A stretch of 64,000 nt of DNA from Xenorhabdus nematophila ATCC 19061 (GCF_000252955.1 NC_014228.1:2705232-2769231), one strand, 5' to 3'; positions 10,999 through 21,565 are shown, counted from the stretch's first letter. Numbers and translations: made by a program. Notes: generated by a model from the letters alone, not told the origin.

Positions 10999-13900
10999 AT
11001 GAAAAGAATGTTAATCAACGCAACCCAGCAGGAAGAGTTGCGTGTAGCCCTTGTTGATGGGCAACGTCTTTATGATTTGGATATTGAAAGCCCTGGACAC
11101 GAGCAGAAAAAGGCAAATATATATAAAGGTAAAATTACACGGATTGAACCTAGCCTGGAAGCTGCTTTTGTTGATTATGGTGCAGAGCGACATGGCTTCC
11201 TGCCCATTAAAGAAATTGCTCGCGAATACTTCCCAAGTAATTACCATTCACATGGCCGCCCTAACATTAAGGATATCCTTAAAGAAGGCCAAGAAGTTAT
11301 CGTTCAGGTAGATAAAGAAGAACGAGGCAATAAAGGTGCAGCGTTAACCACCTTTATCAGCCTGGCGGGTAGTTATCTTGTTCTGATGCCCAATAACCCA
11401 AGAGCAGGTGGTATCTCCCGTCGTATTGAAGGTGATGATCGCATAGAATTAAAAGAAGCCCTTTCTTCTCTTGAAGTTCCTGAAGGCATGGGGCTTATCG
11501 TTCGTACCGCAGGTGTAGGCAAATCCGCAGAAGCCTTGCAGGGAGACTTAAATTTCCGCCTAAAACACTGGGAAGCAATCAAGAAAGCCGCTGACAGCCA
11601 TCCGGCACCATTCCTGATCCATCAGGAAAGCAATGTTATCGTGCGCGCCTTCCGTGATTATCTGCGTCCGGACATTGGGGAAATCTTGATTGATAACCCG
11701 AAAATCCTTGATTTAGCACGCCAGCACATTACTGCGTTGGGACGTCCTGATTTTGCCAGCAAAATCAAGCTATACAGTGGCGAAGTTCCTCTTTTCAGCC
11801 ATTACCAAATAGAATCACAGATTGAATCCGCTTTCCAACGTGAAGTTAGATTACCTTCCGGCGGTTCAGTCGTTATTGATACAACTGAAGCCTTAACTGC
11901 TATCGATATTAACTCATCGCGTTCAACCCGTGGTGGTGATATTGAAGAAACAGCCTTTAATACAAACTTAGAAGCTGCTGATGAAATTGCCCGCCAATTG
12001 CGTCTCCGTGACCTCGGTGGTCTTATTGTCATCGATTTTATAGATATGACACCTGTACGCCATCAACGCGAAGTTGAAAATCGCTTGCGTGATGCCGTGC
12101 GCCAAGATCGTGCCCGGATTCAAATCGGTCGTATCTCCCGTTTTGGCTTGCTTGAGATGTCACGCCAGCGTTTAAGTCCATCGCTGGGTGAGTCCAGTCA
12201 CCACGTCTGCCCTCGTTGTAGTGGAACAGGAACAATTCGTGATAACGAATCACTTTCTTTATCGATTCTGCGCCTAATCGAAGAGGAAGCACTGAAAGAA
12301 AACACGTATCAGGTTCATGCCATTGTACCTGTACAAATTGCTTCTTATCTTTTGAATGAAAAACGTAAAGCAGTTAGCGCTATTGAGCATCGTCAAGGCG
12401 GAGTAGGTGTCGTTATCGTTCCAAATGATCAAATGCAGACGCCACATTTCTCTGTTTTACGCGTGCGTAAAGGAGAAGAAATTTCTGCATTGAGCTATCT
12501 GCTTCCACAATTACATGAAACAGAAATGGCCAATGTTCAGGATGATAGCCAGCATGAGCGCAAACGGCCAGAACAGCCTGCTATTTCTACTTTTGATATT
12601 CCTGCGGAGTCTCCTGCTCCGACAGCAGCAAAGGCAACAGTAAAATTAAAAGAGAAAAAACCAGCAGATAATAGTCAGAATCAAACGGCAAGACCAGGCT
12701 TGTTCAGCCGTTTCTTCAGTGCCCTGAAAAAAATGTTCAGTGGTGAAGAAGAAAAACAACCTCTCGAACAGAACAAAAAATCATCCGGCAATGATAATCG
12801 CCGTTCATCAGAACGCCGCAATCCACGTCGCCAGAATCAGCGCCGCGACCGCAATGAAAGTGAAACCCGCAATAATCGCGAGCGCGATGAACAGCGCAAA
12901 GGACGTCATGCTCAACAGAAAAATAATGCTAATGCCCAAGATAACACTGCGATAGATAATGAAACTCGTGAAGCACAGCAACAACAACGCCGTGAGCAAC
13001 GAGCGGAGCGCCAACGTCGCCGTCAGGAAGAAAAACGTCAGCAACAGCTGGAAGCTAAAACTCAGCAGACCGAAAATAAACTTGAGCTTGTTGAAGAAGA
13101 AGCCGAAGAGCGCCAGCCGGTCATTCCTCGTCGTCAACGCCGTCAGCTAGAGCAAAAAGTTCGCATAACTGATGAAGTGAAAAAGGCAGCCAGCATTACA
13201 ACCTTACCAATGGTAATGCCTGATATTGTGTCTACAACTGTAGAAAAAGAAGAGAAAAAAATCTCCGGACCTACCATTATTGACACTCATGTTGAAGCCG
13301 CTAACCAACCGGAAATACAACAAGATACTGTTACACAAAGTGTTGCTTCACAAAGCGCTGTTTCACAAAACAATGAGCAGCAAGATAACACAATGCCGCG
13401 CCGTTCTCGTCGTTCACCACGGCATTTGCGTGTCAGCGGTCAGCGCCGTCGTCGTTATCGTGATGAGCGTAATCTCACTCAATCACCGGTACCGTTAACA
13501 ATGGCGGTAGTATCACCAGAACTGTCATCAGGTAAAGTCTGGGTTCGTTACCCTGTCACACCAGTGACAACAACTGAGCCTGAAATCCCGGCCGTTGTTG
13601 ACACGGTTGAAGAAACCGTACCAGCACAGCAAGAAGATATCATTGTGATACCAGCAATGGCTGAATCTGCTGCAACCCCATCTATCAAGATGCCTGTCGT
13701 ATCGGAAAGTAAAGAACTAAAATCCGAAATCAATCATGATGAAAAACATCAGCCAGAAATTTTAAGTGATGGTTTGAGTGATAAAGTACTGCATGATGCA
13801 ATACCACATGATTCTGAAGAAACACGTCACTCGGCAGAACCTATCATTGTGACGTCTATTGTTGAGCAGGAACACCATGAAGAACAACCAACTGTCGCAA

Positions 13901-14157
13901 CGGAAATATGCACTGAGGCAGAGGAAGTTGAAACGGAAGAGGCAAAAGTTACTGAGTCTTCGATTATCGTGGAAAAAAATCATCATGCTTATTCCCCAAT
14001 GACGAAGGCACCAGCACCAGATATAGTAACAAAACCTGTTATTATCAATGAATGGCAGCGTCCTGCGTGTCCATTTAAAGGGAAAGGCGGTGCAGGTGGA
14101 CATTCTGCAACAAGTGTCGCAACTTCAGCTATGTTTAAACCACAATTATTTGAATAA
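10999..14157 (+). CDS. rne: Ribonuclease E
   Basis: Essential endonuclease and scaffold of the RNA degradosome. The 1052-residue product is close to the E. coli 1061. The N-terminal half has the S1 domain and the DNase-I-like site with catalytic Asp in [10 protein letters not shown] (about 303) and VIDFIDM (about 346), then the zinc-link CPRCSGTG (about 404-411). The C-terminal half is low-complexity: the amphipathic membrane anchor [15 protein letters not shown] (about 567-581), arginine-rich RNA-binding tracts (about 600-700), acidic Gln/Glu-rich stretches, and a C-terminal PNPase-binding-type tail. A strong terminator follows. Confidence 0.97.
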   Translation: MKRMLINATQQEELRVALVDGQRLYDLDIESPGHEQKKANIYKGKITRIEPSLEAAFVDYGAERHGFLPIKEIAREYFPSNYHSHGRPNIKDILKEGQEVIVQVDKEERGNKGAALTTFISLAGSYLVLMPNNPRAGGISRRIEGDDRIELKEALSSLEVPEGMGLIVRTAGVGKSAEALQGDLNFRLKHWEAIKKAADSHPAPFLIHQESNVIVRAFRDYLRPDIGEILIDNPKILDLARQHITALGRPDFASKIKLYSGEVPLFSHYQIESQIESAFQREVRLPSGGSVVIDTTEALTAIDINSSRSTRGGDIEETAFNTNLEAADEIARQLRLRDLGGLIVIDFIDMTPVRHQREVENRLRDAVRQDRARIQIGRISRFGLLEMSRQRLSPSLGESSHHVCPRCSGTGTIRDNESLSLSILRLIEEEALKENTYQVHAIVPVQIASYLLNEKRKAVSAIEHRQGGVGVVIVPNDQMQTPHFSVLRVRKGEEISALSYLLPQLHETEMANVQDDSQHERKRPEQPAISTFDIPAESPAPTAAKATVKLKEKKPADNSQNQTARPGLFSRFFSALKKMFSGEEEKQPLEQNKKSSGNDNRRSSERRNPRRQNQRRDRNESETRNNRERDEQRKGRHAQQKNNANAQDNTAIDNETREAQQQQRREQRAERQRRRQEEKRQQQLEAKTQQTENKLELVEEEAEERQPVIPRRQRRQLEQKVRITDEVKKAASITTLPMVMPDIVSTTVEKEEKKISGPTIIDTHVEAANQPEIQQDTVTQSVASQSAVSQNNEQQDNTMPRRSRRSPRHLRVSGQRRRRYRDERNLTQSPVPLTMAVVSPELSSGKVWVRYPVTPVTTTEPEIPAVVDTVEETVPAQQEDIIVIPAMAESAATPSIKMPVVSESKELKSEINHDEKHQPEILSDGLSDKVLHDAIPHDSEETRHSAEPIIVTSIVEQEHHEEQPTVATEICTEAEEVETEEAKVTESSIIVEKNHHAYSPMTKAPAPDIVTKPVIINEWQRPACPFKGKGGAGGHSATSVATSAMFKPQLFE

Positions 14158-14187
14158 TTGAATGTTGTGATTTCCTGTAAAATCCCA

Positions 14188-14216
14188 AAAAGCTCCTCTT
14201 ATCAGGAGCTTTTTTT
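14188..14216 (+). terminator. Rho-independent terminator of rne
   Basis: A perfect stem of aaaagctcct / aggagctttt with a six-base loop is followed by a run of T residues. It starts 31 bases after the rne stop. Confidence 0.92.
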
Positions 14217-14332
14217 ATCCTGCATTCTATAAAAACAAATCAATTTAATTTCTTTCAAACAGTTATTCCAATAAACTTGGATAGTTATCATTATCATTTA
14301 ATGCTATTAATTCTATGGAGAATATCCCGCCT

Positions 14333-14959
14333 ATGAAACCTTGGCTGATTTTCGGTGCAGGAAAAGGTGTTGGACACCATTTAGTCACAATTGGATTGAA
14401 TCAAAACCGTTCTATCACAGCTTTAATTCGTAATGAACAACAGGCTGAAGAATTGAGCGCACTGGGTGTTAACGTAATACATGGTGATGCTTGTGATAAA
14501 AGTACTATAGAAGCGGCAATTACGAAAACCGGAGAGAATCCGGTTGTTTTCTCAACCATTGGTGGAGGAAATGCCGATCATTACGGAAATATTGCCATCA
14601 TAGACGCATTAGAGAAAACTCAAATTTCACGCATGTTACTGGTGACATCCATCGGATGTGGAGAAAGCTGGAAAACGTTATCGCCACGGGCTAAATCACT
14701 ATTTGGGCAATCAGTCAGACACAAATCACTGGCCGAAAGTTACCTGCAAACCAGTACACTGGATTTTACAATCATTCGCCCCGGCGGCCTTACCGATCAA
14801 CCAGGTACTGGAAATTGCCAACGCTATCAAAATGAAATCCACGGCATGGTGAGCCGGAAAGATGTTGCAGAGCAATTGGCTCAAATGGCAGAAGATGAAC
14901 AAACTTATTATCAAATTTATGCCTTGGTCGATCCTGAACTCAAACCTCATTGGAACTGA
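14333..14959 (+). CDS. NAD(P)-binding atypical short-chain reductase
   Basis: Rossmann-fold protein of the NmrA/atypical SDR group; substrate unknown. It begins MKPWLIFGAGKGVGHHLV, a GxGxxG-type nucleotide loop (GAGKGVG), followed by VIHGDACDKSTIEAAI, VFSTIGGG, LLVTSIGCGES and FTIIRPGGLTDQPGTG, all typical of flavin-reductase-like or sugar-nucleotide-epimerase-like SDRs. An ATG 18 bases earlier is possible, but the later ATG has GGAG upstream and starts at the Rossmann strand. It stands alone between rne and a region of mobile-element scraps. Confidence 0.75.
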   Translation: MKPWLIFGAGKGVGHHLVTIGLNQNRSITALIRNEQQAEELSALGVNVIHGDACDKSTIEAAITKTGENPVVFSTIGGGNADHYGNIAIIDALEKTQISRMLLVTSIGCGESWKTLSPRAKSLFGQSVRHKSLAESYLQTSTLDFTIIRPGGLTDQPGTGNCQRYQNEIHGMVSRKDVAEQLAQMAEDEQTYYQIYALVDPELKPHWN

Positions 14960-14984
14960 TTTTTCCATAGACGAAAAGATAACC

Positions 14985-15058
14985 ACGCACAATTGCGTGG
15001 TTAAATCCGGATTGTAAGGCGGTAACCATTCCAACAAGAATCCATGCCCGATTATCAC
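14985..15058 (-). pseudogene. Scrap of an IS630-type transposase
   Basis: On the minus strand this stretch reads GHGFLLEWLPPYNPDLTTQL. It matches the conserved end of IS630-family DDE domains (L-E-W/F-LPPY-S/N-PDLNPIE), but breaks before the catalytic glutamate. Only this short fragment is left and no other part of the element is visible nearby. Confidence 0.6.
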
Positions 15059-15385
15059 TTTTTGTATGTCATGTCGTTATCGCTGACGAGCCTGTTCATC
15101 AGCGGTGAGTGTTTTAGCGTTTTTTTATTTGAAAGTTTATTACAGAATAGATAAGAGCGTAGTAAAACAACCTCAACTTAATTTCAGGTGACAAATGTTT
15201 TAGAATGAGTTTTCCATTAACCATAAAAACATCAAAAAACTGATTCCATGTGAAATTACATGCTTAAAAACAGCATTTATGGCTTATGTTTATCTACTAT
15301 GTTTTTAGTTCAAGCTATATTATTTCCTTCAAACAAATAAAATGAAATTTAGTATTTACCTATCAAAGTAATGAATTTCTTGTTT

Positions 15386-15546
15386 TTATATTAATTGTGT
15401 AATTAATTCCTCAATCAATTTCCCACACTGTATCCAATTATTTGATGGTTCGAAATTATATAATCCTCGATTGGAAACATAATAATAGCCATTGCTACAG
15501 ACCAATCCAACGCCCGCCCCGTCAGTTCTGACGTTTTAATTTTCAT
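15386..15546 (-). pseudogene. Phage NinX/DUF2591-like gene remnant
   Basis: From the ATG at 15544-15546 the minus strand reads MKIKTSELTGRALDWSVAMA, which matches the start of phage DUF2591 (NinX-like) proteins. The frame then shifts, and the second frame continues with NGYYYVSNRGLYNFEPSNNW, IQCGKLIEE and a stop at 15386-15388, matching the family's C-terminal FxPSxxW...I-E block. About 50 codons remain of a family usually over 100 residues, so there is both a frameshift and an internal deletion. It suggests a lost prophage. Confidence 0.6.
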
Positions 15547-15733
15547 ATTACACCAATAGAATTCTATTCTAAATCGCATTTCAAAATGATAGAAGTAAAC
15601 CTTGTCCCGTGTGCCGCGCGGGACAAGGGATCACCATCTGGAAATACTCTCACTACTATGAAATGGGCACCTCCCCAAAACGGCTTCAGTGAGCCATGCT
15701 GAATACATCAGCAAAAATATGAAGAGGTGTCCA

Positions 15734-16756
15734 ATGGAACAAGTTATCGGAATTGATCTGGCAAAGCGAGTATTTCAATTAAATATTGTGTCTCCACTCG
15801 GAAAAACAATTAAAAATACGGTGATTAAGCGTGAGAAACTCACCGAATTTATTGCTCAACAACCTCCTTCAAAAATCGTGATGGAGGCGTGTGGCAGCGC
15901 AAATTATTGGAGCCGCCAATTTAAACGCTTTGGTCATGAGGTGAAGCAAATCAGTCCCCAATATGTCGCCCCATTCAGAATGGGCAACAAGAATGATAAA
16001 AACGATGCTGTGGCTATTGTGGAAGCCGACAGTCGTCCGGGAATGCGTTATGTCCCGGAAAAAACGCAGGCACAACAGGATATTCAGTGTTTGCACCGGG
16101 TCCGCCAGCGGCTCATGAAAAACAGAACGGCGCTGATTAATCAAATCCGGGGACTGGGATTAGAATATGGCATTGCCATCCCCGAAAGCGCCCACAAGGT
16201 TGAGCAATGTTTGCCTGACCATCTGGAAAACGCGGAAAATGACCTGACGCCATTGAGCCGTGAATTATTTCAGGAACTCTTGCGTGAACTCAAAGAACAA
16301 CAGCAGCGCCTGAACGTGCTGGATAAACGCCTCAACCACCTGAATGCGCAACAAGAAGATATCCGTCGTTTGCTAACACTACCGGGTATCGGCCCGCTGG
16401 GGGCATCGGCTCTGATGATAGCCCTGGGAGACAGCACGGACTTCAAAAATGGCCGCCATTTTGCCAGCTATCTGGGTCTGGTGCCAAGAGAGCATAGCAG
16501 TGGCGGCAAAGTCAGGTTATTGGGTATCACGAAACGCGGCGATGGCTATTTGCGGGGAATACTGATCCATGGTGCCCGTTCAGTGGTGTATCGGGTGCAA
16601 AAACTCCCCGATGAACAATGTAATGGCTTACAACGCTGGTTAAAAGGTGTGATAGCCCGCAGCGGGATCAATAAGGCGGCAGTGGCACTGGCGAATAAAA
16701 ATGCCCGAATCGCGTGGGCCTTAGTCAATCAACAATCGGTTTATGAAGCACGATGA
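15734..16756 (+). CDS. IS110/IS1111-family transposase (DEDD recombinase)
   Basis: RNA-guided recombinase of the IS110 family. I chose the ATG at 15734 (MEQVIGIDLAKR), after an AGAGGTG site, over a start 45 bases earlier; the product is 340 residues. The RuvC-like DEDD domain shows Asp in GIDLAK, Glu in VMEACGS, and the pair of Asp in NKNDKNDAVAI. The C-terminal Transposase_20 domain shows LPGIGPLGASALMIALGD and the catalytic-serine region REHSSGGKVRLLGITKRGD. The reading frame is complete, so this copy may be active. Confidence 0.9.
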   Translation: MEQVIGIDLAKRVFQLNIVSPLGKTIKNTVIKREKLTEFIAQQPPSKIVMEACGSANYWSRQFKRFGHEVKQISPQYVAPFRMGNKNDKNDAVAIVEADSRPGMRYVPEKTQAQQDIQCLHRVRQRLMKNRTALINQIRGLGLEYGIAIPESAHKVEQCLPDHLENAENDLTPLSRELFQELLRELKEQQQRLNVLDKRLNHLNAQQEDIRRLLTLPGIGPLGASALMIALGDSTDFKNGRHFASYLGLVPREHSSGGKVRLLGITKRGDGYLRGILIHGARSVVYRVQKLPDEQCNGLQRWLKGVIARSGINKAAVALANKNARIAWALVNQQSVYEAR

Positions 16757-16985
16757 ATTAACAATACGACGTCATGATGTAATAGAAGTCCATAAATTGA
16801 TGTACTGACAGGTAGTACCGACTCTCTGTGAACCTGGTAAATGCCTCAGTTTGTCGAGACTGTTGAAATAATGAGGGCAGAGAGTGCGGATTTTCATCAG
16901 GGCTCATTGAAGCCGAATATATGTTTGCGACTACGTTGTCAGAAAAATTTACTCACTCACTTACTTGAATTAAGTCGGTGTCCAT
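16757..16985 (+). ncRNA. Candidate guide-RNA region of the IS1111 element
   Basis: Non-coding 3' segment between the transposase stop and the right sub-terminal repeat. It contains complementary tracts actctctg (16821-16828) and cagagagt (near 16880) and further short pairings. In IS1111-group elements the targeting RNA comes from the segment downstream of the transposase. Placement is by position and visible pairing only; no fold was computed. Confidence 0.35.
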
Positions 16986-17434
16986 ATAAGGCATTTAGAA
17001 GAAGTTTCTGTTCTGTTAAAATCATTTTTTAAAAAATTTTAACGTATAATCCTTTATAGTAAGAATGCGCCATCATTTAATGGATACATGAGATTAAGTC
17101 ACTACATTTTCATATAAATAAATTATGTGATGTGATACTTAAATATTCATACTTTAATCCTTATAAACATCCTTTCATAACCCTAGATTAATTAGAGATC
17201 AAAAAATAATTTATTAAGTGAAAGTAATAAACCGAACCAAGTGCTCGGCTTATTTTATTTCAATTTTGAAGTAGTTTAAAACAACTAAAAGAAATAATAA
17301 TTTTTCACTTGCAATAGAAATAAATGTATCAATTGATAAAGTTTTTTGTCACACCACATAGCATTTATTTAAGAATGATTACTTCCCTAAGTATTATCTA
17401 TTAATATAATCTTACTATAAAAATGTCAATACTC
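16986..17434. other. AT-rich gap without a recognised gene
   Basis: 449 bases between the IS110-type element and the convergent TIM-barrel gene. It is strongly AT-rich with no ORF I can support. A short imperfect hairpin (aaccga ... tcggctt, 17230-17251) followed by attttattt could be a weak terminator. Confidence 0.4.
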
Positions 17435-18286
17435 TTAGTCATGTTGACCATTAGGCCGAATATCTCTATTCAAACTCTTTAATTCCTTGACTGTGTTTTT
17501 AATAGCTGTTTCTGTTGGCAAACGTTCTATAGAGCTAGCTCCATAGAATCCGTGGCAATCTAAACAAGATGCAAGAACATAGGCAACATCTTTAGGCTCT
17601 GAAATAGGTCCGCCATGACACAAAATTATTATGTCGTCTCGAACTGACTTAGCTGCCAGAGCGCATTCATTAATTAGTGATATACAAAAATCCAAATCGT
17701 GAGCGGTACAAGAGCCAATATCCCCACCAACAGTTAGTCCCAAATGTACAACGATAATGTCAGCGCCTGCTTTTGTCATTGCTACTGCATCTTCTGGATT
17801 AAAAACATAAGGAGTAGTCAACATTTCTTTTTCATGCGCCAAGCGAATCAGTTCTACTTCCAGTTCATAGCCCATGCCTGTTTCTTCCAGATTTTGCCTG
17901 AACACCCCATCAATCAGTCCGACTGTTGGAAAGTTTTGAACGCCAGCAAATCCCTGAGCTTTCAATTCATCCAAGAAAAGAGAAATATTACAAAACGGAT
18001 CTGTACCACAGACACCAGCTAACACTGGAGTTTCTTTAATAATAGGTAATACTTCATTCCCCATTTCTTTGACAATTTGGTTTGCATTACCGTATGGCAT
18101 TAATCCGGCCAATGACCCCCTACCCGCCATTCTGTATCGCCCAGAGTTATATACGATGATAAGATCTATGCCACCCTTTTCCTCACAACGAGCTGAAAGG
18201 CCAGTACCTGCCCCTGCTCCGATAATGAGTTCGTCGCGCATAATTTTTTGTTTAATATCTTTTATTATTTGGTCATAGTACTTCAT
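17435..18286 (-). CDS. PEP-hydrolase-like TIM-barrel protein (Tm-1 C-terminal-domain homologue)
   Basis: 283-residue protein of the phosphoenolpyruvate hydrolase-like/TIM-barrel signal transduction family (Pfam PEP_hydrolase). Blocks seen: [87 protein letters not shown] and [13 protein letters not shown]. In plants (tomato Tm-1) and many fungi this domain is fused behind a UPF0261 domain; here the two are separate genes overlapping by 14 bases. The cellular reaction is not known. Its ATG lies inside the end of the upstream gene. Confidence 0.85.
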   Translation of the reverse strand: MKYYDQIIKDIKQKIMRDELIIGAGAGTGLSARCEEKGGIDLIIVYNSGRYRMAGRGSLAGLMPYGNANQIVKEMGNEVLPIIKETPVLAGVCGTDPFCNISLFLDELKAQGFAGVQNFPTVGLIDGVFRQNLEETGMGYELEVELIRLAHEKEMLTTPYVFNPEDAVAMTKAGADIIVVHLGLTVGGDIGSCTAHDLDFCISLINECALAAKSVRDDIIILCHGGPISEPKDVAYVLASCLDCHGFYGASSIERLPTETAIKNTVKELKSLNRDIRPNGQHD

Positions 18287-19511
18287 TAGAAATTCCCTGG
18301 TGGCGCATTATTTCTTCAAATTGTTGTATAAAAAGAGCACTAAACTCCGGTGAATTAATATGGAAAGGTGTTTTTATAATTTTTCTCTGTTCTGTTTGAT
18401 TTACGGTTTTTTCTAACCCATCACTGAATGCCTGCGTTGCAGCCGGTAGATAAAAAGGCTGTTCAGGACAATCCAGCGCAGAAAAACCACCTTCCGGAAT
18501 AATGAAACGAATCGGGCCATTACACTTATTCAGTTTATTTCCTATCCAAACCCCAAGTTGATAATTTTCTTCAGTCGTCGTTCTCATCAACGTTACCTGC
18601 GAATTATGCTCGACAAATATTCTGTTTTTGTAACGTTCAGGTATCGTTTCTTTTGAACCAAAATTAACCATATCTAGGGCACCAGCACTGCCTATCCACG
18701 GAATATTTTTTTCTGCAATGACATCCAAGCGAGTATTAGGGCAACTCAAAACACCATCAAATAATAAATCCGCAATTTCTGTTAATGTAATATCCAAAGC
18801 AGCGACTAATTCTCCATCATCCCCCAGCTTTTCCATGCTTGCTCCACCGTTGCCAGTAGCATGGAAAGGAAGACAATCATATTGAGTTTTTAAATAGTCT
18901 ATAATCTGATGAATGCATGGTGTGGTAACACCAAACATGGTTAAACCTAAAACTGGTTTATCTGAACGGATTAGTGGCGTTGTATATTTGACAGTCCCTG
19001 CCATCATATTTGCAGCATTAGACAGTATTGAGCGAGAAATTCGGTTTAACCCACAGAGGTCAGTAACAGCATAGAGCATGGCGATATCACTGGCACCGAT
19101 GTAACCAGATACATTTCCTGATGCCATTGTTGATACCATTATTTTAGGGAGTCCAATTGGCAAGCTCTGCATAGCATGGGTAATTAATGCTGTTCCACCT
19201 GAACCACCAATACCAATTACACCAGCTATATCGTTGATTGAGTTATGCAGAAAATTTTTGAGGGCGCTGGACATTGCAGAAATAGCCTTATCCCTTTCCC
19301 CGCAAAAAACTGAATCAACTCTGTCAGAAGAATATTCGGCAACTTGCAATGAAGATATGTCTATCATCTCATTTTTTTTACCTATAGGCATTAAGGTCGA
19401 AACATCGATAATCGTTGAATCGACTCCTGCACGACGTAAACAGTGTTTCAGCCAAGCAAGTTCTTCTAATTTTGTATCTGCTGTCCCAATGATCCCTACA
19501 AACCGGTTCAT
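18273..19511 (-). CDS. UPF0261/Tm-1-like ATP-binding protein
   Basis: 412-residue protein of the UPF0261 family (Tm-1-like ATP-binding domain). It starts [26 protein letters not shown] and contains [43 protein letters not shown] in its core, then [26 protein letters not shown], and a C-terminal PEGGFSALD. The tomato homologue blocks tobamovirus replication, but bacterial function is unknown. It leads a two-gene operon and is divergent from a TetR-type gene; the 160-bp gap carries palindromes that may be the operator. Confidence 0.88.
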   Translation of the reverse strand: MNRFVGIIGTADTKLEELAWLKHCLRRAGVDSTIIDVSTLMPIGKKNEMIDISSLQVAEYSSDRVDSVFCGERDKAISAMSSALKNFLHNSINDIAGVIGIGGSGGTALITHAMQSLPIGLPKIMVSTMASGNVSGYIGASDIAMLYAVTDLCGLNRISRSILSNAANMMAGTVKYTTPLIRSDKPVLGLTMFGVTTPCIHQIIDYLKTQYDCLPFHATGNGGASMEKLGDDGELVAALDITLTEIADLLFDGVLSCPNTRLDVIAEKNIPWIGSAGALDMVNFGSKETIPERYKNRIFVEHNSQVTLMRTTTEENYQLGVWIGNKLNKCNGPIRFIIPEGGFSALDCPEQPFYLPAATQAFSDGLEKTVNQTEQRKIIKTPFHINSPEFSALFIQQFEEIMRHQGISNEVL

Positions 19512-19591
19512 AATGCCAACTCCGTTACATAGAAATATTTAAAAACTAATGTAAAGTTATGCTAATATTTTCTATCATGCAAGATATTTTT

Positions 19592-19605
19592 TATCCTGTA
19601 GGATA
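19592..19605. promoter_or_regulatory. Palindromic operator candidate between Tm-1-like operon and tetR
   Basis: The sequence tatcctgtaggata has 6-bp perfect arms around GT. A related half-site pair aggagtatcct follows at 19618-19628. Both lie in the divergent gap between the UPF0261 gene and the TetR-type gene, where an autoregulating TetR dimer would bind. Confidence 0.5.
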
Positions 19606-19671
19606 TTTTTTAGTGATAGGAGTATCCTCTGATTTTGAGCGACACTTCACCAACTCTTTTAAGGTATTTGA

Positions 19672-20319
19672 ATGGTACTATTTGACGAGAATAATCTATC
19701 CCCCATCCGACGCCGTACTCTCGAAAGGATAGAGGATGCTGCTCTGAAGCTATATCGTAAAAAAATGTTCCCATCACCGAAAGAAATTGCCGAAGAAGCA
19801 GATTATGCAAAAATTACATTGCGTAGTTACTTTAAAACTCATAACGAATTTGTGGAGCATGTTGTAAAACAAGTTATCGGTTCTTTTATTGCACCAAAAA
19901 TGGGATCTGATGCAGAAGAAAACGTTGAAAAACTACTCAAATGGGGATACGGCCAAATAGAAGAATATGAAGCGTTGATGAGGGATGCTTTACGTATATC
20001 TCAGCTGCGTTGGCAAGAAATGGCATCTGATGAAGAAAATAACGGTCATGCGTCATTTACAAAAAAAAGTAACCGTAAAGAATCACTTTCTCTTGCCCTA
20101 GAACCATTAAAGAACCAGATTAACGATGACACGGTACATAAACTTGTCATGCTGCTTTCAGTTTTATACGGCACAGAAGCAATGGTTGTACTTAAAGATA
20201 CTTTTCATCTGGAAAACGATGAAATTATCAATTTAACAACTTGGGCAGCAAAATTGATCATTCGTCAAGCTATTATTGAAGATGAAAAATTATCAATGGA
20301 TAATTTTCCGCACACGTAA
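19672..20319 (+). CDS. TetR-family transcriptional regulator
   Basis: 215-residue regulator. The N-terminal region (residues about 10-60), RRRTLERIEDAALKLYRKK then PSPKEIAEEADYAKITLRSYFKTHNEFVEHVV, is a TetR-type helix-turn-helix: a first helix, the HTH with YAKITLRSYF at the recognition helix, and the following helix 4. The C-terminal ligand domain is not recognisable. It is divergent from the Tm-1-like pair, so it most likely controls that operon and itself. An AAGG site lies 8 bases before the ATG. Confidence 0.8.
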   Translation: MVLFDENNLSPIRRRTLERIEDAALKLYRKKMFPSPKEIAEEADYAKITLRSYFKTHNEFVEHVVKQVIGSFIAPKMGSDAEENVEKLLKWGYGQIEEYEALMRDALRISQLRWQEMASDEENNGHASFTKKSNRKESLSLALEPLKNQINDDTVHKLVMLLSVLYGTEAMVVLKDTFHLENDEIINLTTWAAKLIIRQAIIEDEKLSMDNFPHT

Positions 20320-20419
20320 AAAACCGGTCCAAAAGCCCGGTAACAATTTCAATCTGACAAACCAGGGAAAATGATTTATTCGTTCAGAATAAATTATGTG
20401 GCACCATAATAATTAACCC

Positions 20420-20823
20420 GAGCTCTGGATAAAAAGTTGACGATAAGCCTGTTTCAAGAGCAATGTTTTGGTGCACACCGAAACAGTTCAGGGGAGGAGT
20501 AGGCTACGAATGACTTAGTTGAAATCTTCTGTGACGTCGATGATTTTTGCCGTTTTTTTATCCCACAATGGACGCAATTTTGTCTTGATAATAGCTCCCG
20601 TCTGCATCGCAGGCAAGGTCATAGGCATCCCAGTGAAATCTATTGATTCGACGAGTTTGCGTGTGTGCCATGACATCCGTATCTCCCGTCATAAGGTGTT
20701 TGATGGAATAACATAAACGCGGGAAAACCTCAATGGGTGGTTTTACGGCTTCCAATTACACTTGATTGTGAACCAATTGGGTGAAACTTTAGCGCTTAAA
20801 GTGATGCCCGATAATGTAGATTG
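20420..20823 (+). pseudogene. IS982-family transposase remnant
   Basis: Frameshifted remains of an IS982 transposase. From about 20509 one frame reads DLVEIFCDVDDFCRFFIPQW and continues to HRHPSEIY, the typical IS982 N-terminus. The frame then jumps, and another reads SIDSTSLRVCHDIRISRHKV then FDG, the family's catalytic region. After another shift LIVNQLGETLALKVMPDNVD continues into the core. Most of the middle and the C-terminus are lost. The left end is set only roughly. Confidence 0.75.
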
Positions 20824-20913
20824 ATTGCTTACTGCGTTAAAGAAAAGAAACCGTCACTGAAAATTTTCTCTTCAGAAGACGATTTCCCAGTAACGGCTTA
20901 AACAAAATTCGGA

Positions 20914-21234
20914 TTATTTAACTCCGCCATCCATCGCTTTCAATTTTTTAGATAATTCACGGCGTTCTTTAGATAGCTCAGCATTCTTGATGATATATTC
21001 ATCAACACGTTCTTCATAATCACTGCGCATATGAGCAATAATTCCCTGAATATCATCAATCGACATGCCCGGTTTAATGTAATCACTCAAATTATCGAGC
21101 AGTAGTACACGTTTTTGGTTATCCCGAATCTTTTTCTCGTTGTCTACGATTTCACGCTGTAATTTGTTTTTACGGCGAAATATGCGCACAAACTCCAGTA
21201 CATTGTGGAATGTTGGTTTATTTGTGTTGTCCAT
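20914..21234 (-). CDS. tmaR: PTS-system polar localisation regulator TmaR (YeeX)
   Basis: DUF496 protein of 106 residues, nearly all helical. The pattern [49 protein letters not shown] and the charged C-terminal coiled coil match E. coli YeeX, renamed TmaR for its role in clustering PTS enzyme I at the cell pole. The ATG is at 21232-21234. It is divergent from sbcB; in E. coli yeeX also lies in the sbcB neighbourhood. Confidence 0.9.
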   Translation of the reverse strand: MDNTNKPTFHNVLEFVRIFRRKNKLQREIVDNEKKIRDNQKRVLLLDNLSDYIKPGMSIDDIQGIIAHMRSDYEERVDEYIIKNAELSKERRELSKKLKAMDGGVK

Positions 21235-21565
21235 TTTTTTACACCTTTTTAATCAGACTGATAATTTCTTATACTGACTACACAATACAATTTCAAACAA
21301 CATATAGACAAGCTAGTTTCGACAATTTTTAGGATTTACAAACAGTGAGTGAGGTCATCCTTTCTTAGCAGGCAAAGCGTTATTTCCCTATTTTTACTGT
21401 GGCAACTCACTTGTTCCGCACCACAATCACTCACATCTGTTAATTCAGATTAACCAGAATATGGTTTACCATGTACAACAGATAATTTAGCGTCACTAAG
21501 AATCATCGTTTTTGGGATGCACTTTAGAGATAAATTTAACTGGCGATGATGGAGAACTCATAATT
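21235..21565. other. Divergent promoter gap tmaR-sbcB
   Basis: About 330 bases with no gene I can support. It must carry the divergent promoters of tmaR and sbcB. I see no clear operator or hairpin. Confidence 0.4.

Larger units (their letters stand above)
15663..16985 (+). mobile_element. IS110-family (IS1111 group) insertion sequence
   Basis: The transposase gene at 15734-16756 is flanked by sub-terminal inverted repeats of the IS1111 type: atgggcacc at 15663-15671 and, on the other strand, atggacacc at 16977-16985 (8 of 9 match). The exact ends cannot be set because this family makes no clear target duplication. About 230 bases after the transposase stop are non-coding and contain short inverted repeats, where IS1111 elements encode their guide (bridge/seek) RNA. 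A 10-bp perfect hairpin (15600-15628) lies just outside the left repeat. Confidence 0.75.

Noticed and set aside
15600..15628. 10-bp perfect hairpin (ccttgtcccg / cgggacaagg) upstream of the IS110-type element
   Set aside because: It could be a terminator or an attachment-like palindrome, but it lacks a T run and no adjacent gene needs it; not called as a separate feature.
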